DNA from: an uncultured Desulfovibrio sp.
GTDB lineage: Bacteria > Desulfobacterota > Desulfovibrionia > Desulfovibrionales > Desulfovibrionaceae
Assembly (NCBI GenBank): GCA_900541395.1
Contig: UQJT01000049.1
Location: forward strand, 1 to 16,021
DNA length: 16,021 bases
Reading direction: 5' to 3'
The position numbers were made by a program, and so were the translations under genes. Numbering within the stretch: the first letter of the stretch is position 1; the number at the start of each line of letters is the position of its first letter. Positions 1 through 6,291 of this stretch are shown piece after piece. The notes under the pieces are model-generated. The model was not told the DNA's origin. It worked only from the letters and a program-made list of their open reading frames with translations, and made no database searches.

Positions 1-136
1 GTACGGGGCGGCGCGGGGCGGTCGGGCCGCTCTGGCGAGCATGTTGTCCAGTTGCGCCCCCGGCGTGGCGATTATGAACATCGACAACGGCTACGGCGCG
101 GCCTGCGCCGCCGCCCGGGTCATCAACGCGCTGTGA
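1..136 (+). CDS. larB: LarB-like nickel-pincer cofactor biosynthesis protein, C-terminal fragment
   Basis: Only the last 44 residues are in the window, read in the frame starting at base 2 and ending in TGA at 134-136. They contain the run [20 protein letters not shown] followed by an alanine-rich tail ending in RVINAL. This is the characteristic C-terminus of LarB, an AIR-carboxylase-like (PurE superfamily) protein. LarB carboxylates nicotinic acid adenine dinucleotide and hydrolyses its phosphoanhydride, the first step towards the nickel-pincer nucleotide of lactate racemase and related LarA-type enzymes. No larC or larE follows; the next gene is convergent, so larB ends its transcription unit here. 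The identification rests on a short but distinctive tail. Confidence 0.8.
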   Translation, partial: YGAARGGRAALASMLSSCAPGVAIMNIDNGYGAACAAARVINAL

Positions 137-377
137 AAGAGCGCGCGGAAACGAGCGAATATCCTGTTTCCCCTCGGGGAGAAGCCGAACAGCGACAATT
201 TCAGCGGAATCGCATGGCTTGACCTGTCGATCGGGGGCGATTCGGGCTGTCCCGTCGCCAACGGGGCTTTCGAGCCGGGCTGCCGCAACAGTCGGCGTAA
301 ACGCCGGGGCGGTCAAATTCTGCCGGTCGCCGGCGGGCGCGGTTGTTGCCGGGCCTGGGGCGAGCCCGCGCGGGAAC

Positions 378-412
378 CGCGGCCCCGGCGACAACGTGAA
401 GCGGGGGCCGCG
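378..412. terminator. GC-rich hairpin between convergent larB and the Crp-family gene
   Basis: Nine-base-pair perfect arms at 378-386 and 404-412 with a 17-nt loop sit directly against the stop codon of the minus-strand regulator gene. It could end transcription from both sides, but there is no T-run in either direction. A factor-dependent terminator or plain mRNA 3' end structure is equally possible. Elsewhere in 137-377 I see no gene and no convincing signal. Confidence 0.35.
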
Positions 413-1165
413 CTATTCCTTGAGGCCGAGTTCTTTAAGCCGCGCGGGCTCAAGGATGGATACCTTTGTTTTGGTGAATTGGCCCACGATTTTTTCTCTT
501 TTCAACTGCGAGATGATGTTGGCCATGGTGACCTTGTGCATATTGAGCATCATGGCCAGCTCGGACTGTGTGACGCCCGGTTCGAAGGTGCCGTGGCGGT
601 GAATGTCGTACATTTCATGGAGGAAAATACACGCCCGATTGAAAGGCTTCACATACATGTTTATGCAGGCGAGCCTGCTGTAAGCCAGATCCTTGACGGC
701 CTGCGAATAGGCCATGTTCCTGGCGAGATGCGGGTGGATGGACAGAATATCCTCAAAGCTCATGGAGGACGGAAACATGTGGAGTTCAGAGTCTTCCAGC
801 ATTTTCAGAGGCATGGACGGTATTTGTCCGCAGGTAAGAAAAAAGGCGTCGTAGATGAGGCTGCCCGACAGTATGTAATGAGGGTAGAACTCCTTGCCTT
901 CTTCGTCCATTTTATTGATCCGCACCTTGCCCTTTTTCAGGTAGAAGAAGGGCTGCCGGTCCTTTGTGTCGGGGTACAGCATCGTCCCTTTGGAAAGACG
1001 TACCGGTGTCGCCAAATCAAGGACATTTTCCCATATCGTGCTGGTGTGACAGATGATTCCGGGCAGACTTCGCAGGGGAGGGCAGGGAGAGGCATGGTCG
1101 GGAAAAGTTCTGCGGGAATAGTCGCGACTCAAGGGGGGCCTGGAGATAAGTTCGGAGACAAACAT
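413..1165 (-). CDS. Crp/Fnr-family transcriptional regulator
   Basis: A 250-residue DNA-binding regulator. Residues about 48-150 form a cyclic-nucleotide-binding-type beta-roll (FFYLKKGKVRINKMDEEGKE). A long dimerisation helix follows (about 150-190), then a winged helix-turn-helix at about 194-230 (PGVTQSELAMMLNMHKVTMA). The start at 1165 is chosen because AAGGAGG lies 5 nt upstream; extending to a TTG at 1219 adds an arginine/lysine-rich stretch without a ribosome site. The residues that bind cAMP in true Crp are not evident and the four-cysteine cluster pattern of Fnr is absent (cysteines at 28, 39, 112, 167, 179), so the effector is unknown. About 40 extra N-terminal residues precede the sensor domain. 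It lies 206 nt downstream of the DASS carrier, same strand, and is the likely regulator of the carrier/flavoprotein set. A palindrome upstream suggests autoregulation. Confidence 0.88.
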   Translation of the reverse strand: MFVSELISRPPLSRDYSRRTFPDHASPCPPLRSLPGIICHTSTIWENVLDLATPVRLSKGTMLYPDTKDRQPFFYLKKGKVRINKMDEEGKEFYPHYILSGSLIYDAFFLTCGQIPSMPLKMLEDSELHMFPSSMSFEDILSIHPHLARNMAYSQAVKDLAYSRLACINMYVKPFNRACIFLHEMYDIHRHGTFEPGVTQSELAMMLNMHKVTMANIISQLKREKIVGQFTKTKVSILEPARLKELGLKE

Positions 1166-1271
1166 GGCATCCTCCTTACACTGCCGACCAGGCCCCCGTT
1201 TCAGCGCGGTTTCAGGCAAAAGCGTTCTTTGAAGCCGGGCGTGACGCTCCGGCTTCCGACGTGTAATTGAA

Positions 1272-1286
1272 ACGATGAAACATCGT
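1272..1286. promoter_or_regulatory. Palindrome upstream of the Crp-family gene, candidate operator
   Basis: ACGATGAAACATCGT is a perfect 6-bp inverted repeat with a 3-nt spacer, about 107 nt upstream of the regulator start. On the minus strand a TTGAAA (1303-1308) lies 15 nt before a TACGAT that overlaps the palindrome, so binding here could block a promoter. The -35/-10 spacing is shorter than ideal. Autoregulation by the Crp-family protein is an inference. Confidence 0.35.
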
Positions 1287-1340
1287 ATTCGGCTGCGCGC
1301 AATTTCAAAGTTCCTCTGAAGGGACCTTGGACGGCGTTCG

Positions 1341-1367
1341 GCGTCTGCCCCGCATACAGGCAGACGC
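1341..1367 (-). terminator. Hairpin just downstream of the DASS carrier gene
   Basis: GCGTCTGCC (1341-1349) and GGCAGACGC (1359-1367) form a 9-bp perfect stem with a 9-nt loop, starting 4 nt beyond the carrier's TAG. No T-run follows on the minus strand. It may end or attenuate transcription before the regulator gene, or protect the 3' end of the mRNA. Confidence 0.4.
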
Positions 1368-1371
1368 TATT

Positions 1372-2757
1372 CTACATAAGGCCCAGGGGGCGGGCTATGA
1401 GAAGCATGACTCCGGTCATGACAGCCACCCAGAAGACGGAAATAAGAAGGCCGGGCTTGAACATGTCGCCCATTTTGTAGTAGCCCGCGTCATACGAGAC
1501 CAGCGATACGGGGTCCAACGGCAGAAGCAGGGCGGCCGAAACGCTGAAGCCCAAGGGGATGCACAGCATGGCCGCGTTGACGCCCATATCGGCGGAAAGC
1601 GCCGCCAGCGCGGGGCACATGACGGCCACCAGAGCGGTGTTCACGGGAACAATAAGATGCACGGCCACGGTAAAGGCGGAGATGACGGCGATCATGCCCC
1701 ACAGGGGCAGGCCCGCGATGCCGCCCAGGCAATTGGAGGCGAGCCAGGAGGCCGCCCCCTGATCCCACAGCAGCACGCCAAGAGAATTGGCCGCCCCGAT
1801 AACCATGAGCACTTCCCAGCCTATTCCGTGGCTGTCTTTCTTCCAATCGATGAGGTTCAGACCGGGCAGGAGGAACAGGGCGGAGCCGAGCACGCAGGCC
1901 ACAGGCAGCGGGATGTGGTGGATCGTGTCCGTCATCCAGAGCGCCATGTTGGCAAGCATAATGATAAGAAACTTGAGCTCGCGGGAGCTCAGCGGGCCCA
2001 GAGCCCGGTATTCCTGTTCCACGGTTTCCATGCCGACCAGGGAGTCCATTTCGGGCGGATAAGCCTTGATGGTAAAGAACCAGGCGATGGGCGTGAGGAT
2101 GAGCACCATGGGCAGACCGACGCAGGCCCATTCGAGGAAGGATATGTTTACATTGGCGGTATCTTTAAGCAGCCCTATGGTCATAGCGTTCATGGAGGAA
2201 CCGGCCGGAGTGCCCACGCCGCCGATGAGGCAGGCGAAGGGCAGGCCTATCATCAGGGCTCGTCCGAAAGAGCTGTCCCCGGGGGCGCATCGGTTGCCCT
2301 GGAGTATGACCAGGGCTACGGGAACCAGCATGGCCATGACGGGGATATCCGCCAGAATGGTGGAGAGCAAAGAGCCCGCCATCATGAGATAAAGCAGCAG
2401 CCGGCGCGGACTTCCCTTGGACTTCATGGAGGCCCACAGCACGATGCGGCGGCTGAAACCGGAGTTCCGGAAGGCGATGGAAACCACGAACATGGCGAAT
2501 ACAAAAAACACCGTGGGCGTGGCGAAGTTGGCCATCATGGCAGGCAGGGGCGCGATATGGAATACTGCGGGCAGTATGGTGAAAAGAATGGCGGCAAACG
2601 CGATGGGCAGGGCTTCCGTCACCCAGAAAAGGACGGCCGCCATCATAAAGATGATGGATATCCACCCCTTGGAGGTGAGCCCCTCAGGTGGGGGCATCAG
2701 GCTGAAAGCGAAGCAACACAGGATGATTCCCAGGAAATACAGCGTCTTTTTTGACAT
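1372..2757 (-). CDS. DASS/SLC13-family anion symporter (divergent)
   Basis: A 461-residue integral membrane protein with about 11 hydrophobic segments, the usual length for sodium-coupled divalent-anion carriers (di/tricarboxylates, sulfate and similar). The family hallmark WVTEALP is at 45-51. The C-terminal signature is seen at about 414-436 (PLDPVSLVSYDAGYYKMGDM followed by FKPG). The two substrate/sodium-binding SNT-type hairpins are altered. The first reads GTPAGSSMN (182-190) and the second PVNTA (371-375), so the substrate cannot be assumed to be succinate or sulfate. ATG at 2757 has a GGGAG upstream. It follows the flavoprotein gene by 51 nt, an interval occupied by a strong hairpin, and shares its strand. 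I infer it imports the substrate, or exchanges substrate and product, of the flavoprotein pair. Confidence 0.88.
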   Translation of the reverse strand: MSKKTLYFLGIILCCFAFSLMPPPEGLTSKGWISIIFMMAAVLFWVTEALPIAFAAILFTILPAVFHIAPLPAMMANFATPTVFFVFAMFVVSIAFRNSGFSRRIVLWASMKSKGSPRRLLLYLMMAGSLLSTILADIPVMAMLVPVALVILQGNRCAPGDSSFGRALMIGLPFACLIGGVGTPAGSSMNAMTIGLLKDTANVNISFLEWACVGLPMVLILTPIAWFFTIKAYPPEMDSLVGMETVEQEYRALGPLSSRELKFLIIMLANMALWMTDTIHHIPLPVACVLGSALFLLPGLNLIDWKKDSHGIGWEVLMVIGAANSLGVLLWDQGAASWLASNCLGGIAGLPLWGMIAVISAFTVAVHLIVPVNTALVAVMCPALAALSADMGVNAAMLCIPLGFSVSAALLLPLDPVSLVSYDAGYYKMGDMFKPGLLISVFWVAVMTGVMLLIARPLGLM

Positions 2758-2776
2758 GGCGTCACTCCCGGCAGGA

Positions 2777-2802
2777 CGAGGCAGGGGCGAAGCCCTGCCT
2801 CG
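2777..2802 (-). promoter_or_regulatory. Intercistronic hairpin between flavoprotein and DASS genes
   Basis: CGAGGCAGGG (2777-2786) and CCCTGCCTCG (2793-2802) form a perfect 10-bp stem with a 6-nt loop. It lies 6 nt after the flavoprotein stop and just before the ribosome site of the carrier gene. There is no T-run, so partial termination or 3'-end stabilisation of the upstream enzyme message is more likely than full termination. Confidence 0.45.
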
Positions 2803-2808
2803 CCGATG

Positions 2809-4521
2809 TTACATATGGGGGAATGTGAAGTTGTCCATATAGTAGCGGTAGGGTTGCACGGGATAGTCCTCGACGGGAATCCGGACTTTGGAGAATACCG
2901 GCCGCCCCTTTTCCTGACGAACATGGAGCCAGCTCAGCCAGTCCTCATTATTGCGCTGAGGGTAGTCTTCGCGGTAATGGCCCGCGCGGGATTCGGTCCG
3001 CAGCAGGGAGGAACGCACGAAAAGCTCGGAACGCATGAGCATGGTGAGGGCCTCATAATATTTGCACAGGTCGCGGGGGTCCTTGGCCATCATGCGTTCG
3101 GCCAGCTCATGGGCGCGCTCCACACGTTTGAGGGCTTTGTTCAGACTGGCGTCGCTCTTGATAAGGCAGACATCGGCGGGGTACACGATTTCCTGGGCTT
3201 CACGGATAATATCCTTGGTGTCGATGCCCTTGCGGCCTATGGGGGACAGCGCTTCCCTGGCGGCCTCGGCCGCCTGCGTCAGGTTCAGGCCGCCTTTGCC
3301 GTCCAGGGCTTTTTTCGCCGCGTTGGCGCCGGCGATGTAGCCGGTGACGGCGGTGGTGCACAGCGCCCAGCCCCCCATGTAAACGCCCGGGTCAAAGCCC
3401 TTGCAGCGGCACGCGGCGTATAAGCCGGGGATGGTGGTTTCGTATTCCTGGTCGGTCACGGGGCCGCCGCTGTGCCACATGATCTGGGGCATCCAGCGCG
3501 TCTTGCCGTCAAAGAATTTCATGCCGTGCTCGTTGACGAGGCGGTCATAGTTGATTTTGGCCCAGCCCCGGACAGGTTCCATGAGTTTGGCGTTTTCGGG
3601 CGTCATGGGCGTGGTGTCGAAGTAGATGGGGGTTCTGCCCTGTCTGGCTTCAAAGGCCATGCCGCGGGAGTTGTAGGTGGTGTCCGTGTTGGGGCCCAGC
3701 TTTTCGGAATAGTACTTCTTCATGAAGTCTTCGCCGTCTTTATTCACAAGGCGGGCCCCAAGGGGAAGCAGTCCGGTCTGTCCTTCCCATGCGAACACGA
3801 CGGGCTGAATCCAGATGTTCATGAATTCGTTGTGGGAAAGCTCGGCGCCCGCTTTATAGGCCAGCCAGCCGCCTTCGCCGGTGGAGTTGGACATGGTGAT
3901 GTAGGAAGGACGCCAACCGCCGCCGCCGGTGGCGAGCACGACGGCAGAGGCTTCAAAGGCAAAGGTTTCGCCGCTCTGAGTATGGAAGCCCACGGCGCCG
4001 GAAACCTCACCCGCTTCGTTCTTCATGATGTCGGTGATGTCCACGCGGCTGACACGACGCACGCCAAGGCGGTCGGCCTCGCGCACAAGGGCGTCGCGCA
4101 TGCTCGGGCCGCCGGTGCCGTACGGACGGACCAGCAGCATCTTCATGTGCTTCAGATTGCGCTGAGGAATGGCAAGCAGCTTGCCGTCCGCGTCCCTGGC
4201 GAATTTTACGCCAAGGCGCTCGTAGTGTTCATAGCGCTCGTAGGATTGTTCGAGAATACGCTTGACCAGGGGTTGATCGCAAAGTCCGTCGTAGTAATAC
4301 ACCACATCGTCGAGCGCGGCTTCCACGGTGGTATCCTGCACGCACTGGAAGTCGCCGCCGGAAGCCGTGCCGAGTCCGCCCCAGTCGGCGGGGCCTTTGT
4401 CGACGAGCACGACGTCGCTTACGTGCTCGCGGGCGCTGACGGCCGCCCACAGGCCGGAAAAACCGCCGCCGATGATGAGAACATCCGCCTTGATATGATG
4501 ATCGATATTAAGGTGTTTCAT
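2809..4521 (-). CDS. AprA/fumarate-reductase-superfamily FAD-dependent oxidoreductase, substrate unknown
   Basis: A 570-residue flavoprotein of the succinate dehydrogenase / fumarate reductase / adenylylsulfate reductase alpha superfamily. It has the FAD-binding GGGFSG (18-23), the second dinucleotide motif LATGG (196-200), STGEGGWLAYKAGAEL (213-228), a late FAD/active-site region around H350 (MWHSGGPVTD) and IPGLYAA (364-370). The C-terminal helical domain carries the classic RTESRAGHYREDY (508-520). The histidine that covalently holds FAD in SdhA/FrdA is absent, so FAD is probably non-covalent, as in AprA. No signal peptide or FMN-binding domain is seen, so it is cytoplasmic. By eye against remembered SdhA and AprA sequences, catalytic arginines are replaced (about L252, V241 and M382) while H350 is kept. 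AAGGAG lies 7 nt before ATG. The start is 2 nt after the preceding gene's stop, implying translational coupling and a two-subunit enzyme. Substrate and direction of reaction are not deducible. Confidence 0.85.
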   Translation of the reverse strand: MKHLNIDHHIKADVLIIGGGFSGLWAAVSAREHVSDVVLVDKGPADWGGLGTASGGDFQCVQDTTVEAALDDVVYYYDGLCDQPLVKRILEQSYERYEHYERLGVKFARDADGKLLAIPQRNLKHMKMLLVRPYGTGGPSMRDALVREADRLGVRRVSRVDITDIMKNEAGEVSGAVGFHTQSGETFAFEASAVVLATGGGGWRPSYITMSNSTGEGGWLAYKAGAELSHNEFMNIWIQPVVFAWEGQTGLLPLGARLVNKDGEDFMKKYYSEKLGPNTDTTYNSRGMAFEARQGRTPIYFDTTPMTPENAKLMEPVRGWAKINYDRLVNEHGMKFFDGKTRWMPQIMWHSGGPVTDQEYETTIPGLYAACRCKGFDPGVYMGGWALCTTAVTGYIAGANAAKKALDGKGGLNLTQAAEAAREALSPIGRKGIDTKDIIREAQEIVYPADVCLIKSDASLNKALKRVERAHELAERMMAKDPRDLCKYYEALTMLMRSELFVRSSLLRTESRAGHYREDYPQRNNEDWLSWLHVRQEKGRPVFSKVRIPVEDYPVQPYRYYMDNFTFPHM

Positions 4522-4523
4522 AC

Positions 4524-5696
4524 CTACACTCCTTCACGTTCGAATTCGATGGTTCGGGGCAGACGTTCCTTGAAGGGATCGACAAGGATGGCCTGGACGG
4601 GGCAGGCGATTTCGCAGAAGTAGCAGGTCATGCAGTCGTTTCTGTAGGCGGCTTCGGCCTTGGAGCCGCATGTGATGCAACGGTTGGCTTCGAGAATCAT
4701 GGTTTCGTAGTTGAAGATTCCGCCGGGACTCGATTCGTTGCGGGGAGCGGCCGGAAGGTTGCCGATGGGCAGCTTTTCGTCATACCGGAACATCGTTTCC
4801 ACAGGCATGACGGCAATCCCGCGCTTGCGGGGAGGGCGGGATTCCAGCATGTCCCAGCCGTCAATGAAGCAGTTGGCGGACCAGGCGGCTTCACGGGCAT
4901 CGCCGATTTCATGGGCCGGGTCATGGGAAGCCCCGCGGACGGGACCGGCGGCGAAAACGCCGTTTGTCCTGGTGGCCAGGGTGACGGGATCGACATCTAT
5001 TGCGCCGTCGATGATGTCGACCACGGAGGCGAACTGTTCGGCGGTATGCCTGCCGGTGGCGATTATGACGGCCTTGGTGCAAGCTTTGCGCAGGCTGCGC
5101 ACGGTGACGGCTTCCTTATCGCCCACGGCGGTTTCGGTGACGAATGTAATGCCGCAGTCTTTGAGCCATGCCGTCTGGGCGGCGAGAAGATCGGCGGGGA
5201 TGGAGGCGCGGAATCGGCCGCCGGGCGTTTTTTCCTTTTCATACACGGTCACGTTGCAGCCGCGCAGGCGCATGAAGTATGCCGCGGCCAGGCCGGCTGC
5301 GCCCGAACCTATGACGGCTATGTCTCCGGCGCGGGAGATGTCGGGCAGAGCGGGAGCATGGTCAAGTATCCAGTGGCCCAGGTAGTCTTCCAAGGCCGGA
5401 ATGTTGACCGCGGCATCAATTTTTTTACGTGTACAGACTTTTTCGCAAAAATGAGGACATACGCGGCTGGTGAGCAGCGGCAGGGGATTATACTGAAGCA
5501 ACTCGGCTGCCGCTTCAGCGTGGCGTCCCTGTTGGAGCAGATGGAGGTAACTACGCATGTCGGTTCCGGCAGGACATCCTGCGCTGCATGGAGCCGCTTT
5601 TTCCTGATGGGTATTCAAGCGATACACATCAAATGAACATGATTTAAAACATAAACCGCATCCGATACATTTTTCCCAATCGATGGAGCGTAACAT
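4524..5696 (-). CDS. Ferredoxin / GltD-like FAD electron-transfer protein lacking an NAD(P)H domain
   Basis: A 390-residue iron-sulfur flavoprotein. An N-terminal [4Fe-4S] motif C10-x2-C13-x2-C16-x3-C20 is followed by the GltD-type cluster region (C37, C41, C80, C84, C88, with VCPHFCEKVCTR). Then come an FAD-binding GSGAAG (130-135), an ATG motif (213-215) and NGVFAAGPVRGASH (245-258). A C-terminal ferredoxin follows (C340, C343, C355, C358, C361, C365P). In GltD and DsrL-type proteins a second Rossmann domain binding NADPH lies between the ATG motif and the final FAD-binding segment. Here only about 30 residues separate them and no second glycine-rich motif is present. I infer that it passes electrons between a ferredoxin-like partner and the downstream flavoprotein rather than from NADPH. 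The start at 5696 has GAGGAGG 5 nt upstream. It is the first gene of the minus-strand set. Confidence 0.85.
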   Translation of the reverse strand: MLRSIDWEKCIGCGLCFKSCSFDVYRLNTHQEKAAPCSAGCPAGTDMRSYLHLLQQGRHAEAAAELLQYNPLPLLTSRVCPHFCEKVCTRKKIDAAVNIPALEDYLGHWILDHAPALPDISRAGDIAVIGSGAAGLAAAYFMRLRGCNVTVYEKEKTPGGRFRASIPADLLAAQTAWLKDCGITFVTETAVGDKEAVTVRSLRKACTKAVIIATGRHTAEQFASVVDIIDGAIDVDPVTLATRTNGVFAAGPVRGASHDPAHEIGDAREAAWSANCFIDGWDMLESRPPRKRGIAVMPVETMFRYDEKLPIGNLPAAPRNESSPGGIFNYETMILEANRCITCGSKAEAAYRNDCMTCYFCEIACPVQAILVDPFKERLPRTIEFEREGV

Positions 5697-5794
5697 AAAA
5701 CCTCCTCTTGGTGTGGAAACACACGATCACAGAGATTATCCCTCATCTTGTGAAAAAAATAATCTCAGGAAAAAAGAAGAGGGGTAGTCCTCGC

Positions 5795-5815
5795 TAATTT
5801 TTTGGCGGAAAATTA
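5795..5815. promoter_or_regulatory. Seven-base-pair palindrome upstream of the redox gene set, candidate operator
   Basis: TAATTTT (5795-5801) and AAAATTA (5809-5815) are perfect inverted arms separated by 7 nt. The centre lies about 110 nt upstream of the first gene of the minus-strand set. The overall size suits a dimeric Crp/Fnr-type regulator, and a gene for one is in the set. The sequence does not match the canonical Crp or Fnr boxes, and AT-rich DNA produces such palindromes by chance more readily. Confidence 0.35.
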
Positions 5816-6221
5816 CCGAAGAAGTCTATGCAGGGTTCCCGTTTGCTTCAGGCCCGCCTGCATACCCATTGTCCATCAAGGAAATTTTTGCTTTACTGTA
5901 TTCAGGTAAAATGATATGTAATAAAAATATGGACGAATAGTATGCGCTCAAAATAGAACTTTATATAAAGACATTTTAATCTTTGACAGAAGATGTAAAA
6001 TGTTTAAAAGATGTTTATTTTTTATTGTAAATCCATTCGCATAATTTATTTATAGCGTATTTTATGAATATGAAATGTATGTTTTTTCAAAGGAAGGCGG
6101 GGCGATTTATGCTGATATGGAGTTGAATGTTGAATTGATCTGTGATTGATGTCATAGAATTTGCATTAAATCCCATAGTATTATGCTGAAAAAATAATCT
6201 TATAGTGTTTTTATTGTAATA

Positions 6222-6248
6222 TGCTATAAATATTGGGATATTATATCC
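6222..6248 (+). promoter_or_regulatory. Candidate extended -10 promoter and overlapping palindrome for the metallophosphoesterase
   Basis: TGCTATAAA (6222-6230) is an extended -10 element (TGn followed by TATAAA) about 60 nt upstream of the start codon; no good -35 accompanies it. Five bases further on, GGATATTATATCC (6236-6248) is a perfect palindrome with one central base. It would cover the predicted transcription start, the right place for a repressor. Confidence 0.4.
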
Positions 6249-6291
6249 GGCCATACCCGATTTCAAAGTTGATCGACTCCTGGGAGATGCC

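Larger units (their letters stand above)
5697..6291. other. AT-rich divergent intergenic region
   Basis: This stretch of about 595 bases separates two divergent genes and is strikingly AT-rich against its GC-rich neighbours. I see no convincing coding sequence. It holds several inverted repeats, listed separately. Others are GTGTG/CACAC at 5711-5724 and GAGATTAT/ATAATCTC (8-bp arms, 5732-5739 and 5759-5766) in the leader of the minus-strand set. There are also TATGCAGG/CCTGCATA (5827-5834 and 5857-5864) and ACATTTTA/TAAAATGT (5971-5978 and 5996-6003). A consensus -35 TTGACA on the plus strand (5983-5988) lacks a good -10. Confidence 0.7.

Noticed and set aside
1166..1219. Upstream extension of the Crp-family gene to a TTG
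   Set aside because: The ATG at 1165 has an AAGGAGG at ideal spacing, which the extension would place inside coding sequence.
1327..2754. Long plus-strand open frame antisense to the DASS carrier
   Set aside because: Its product is histidine/glycine/glutamine-rich without any domain, whereas the minus strand encodes a clear membrane carrier; it is a codon-bias shadow.
5845..5858. GG-N10-GC pattern resembling a sigma54 promoter upstream of the redox set
   Set aside because: Only the two dinucleotides match; surrounding consensus bases (TGGCAC, TTGC) do not, and it lies about 150 nt from the start codon.
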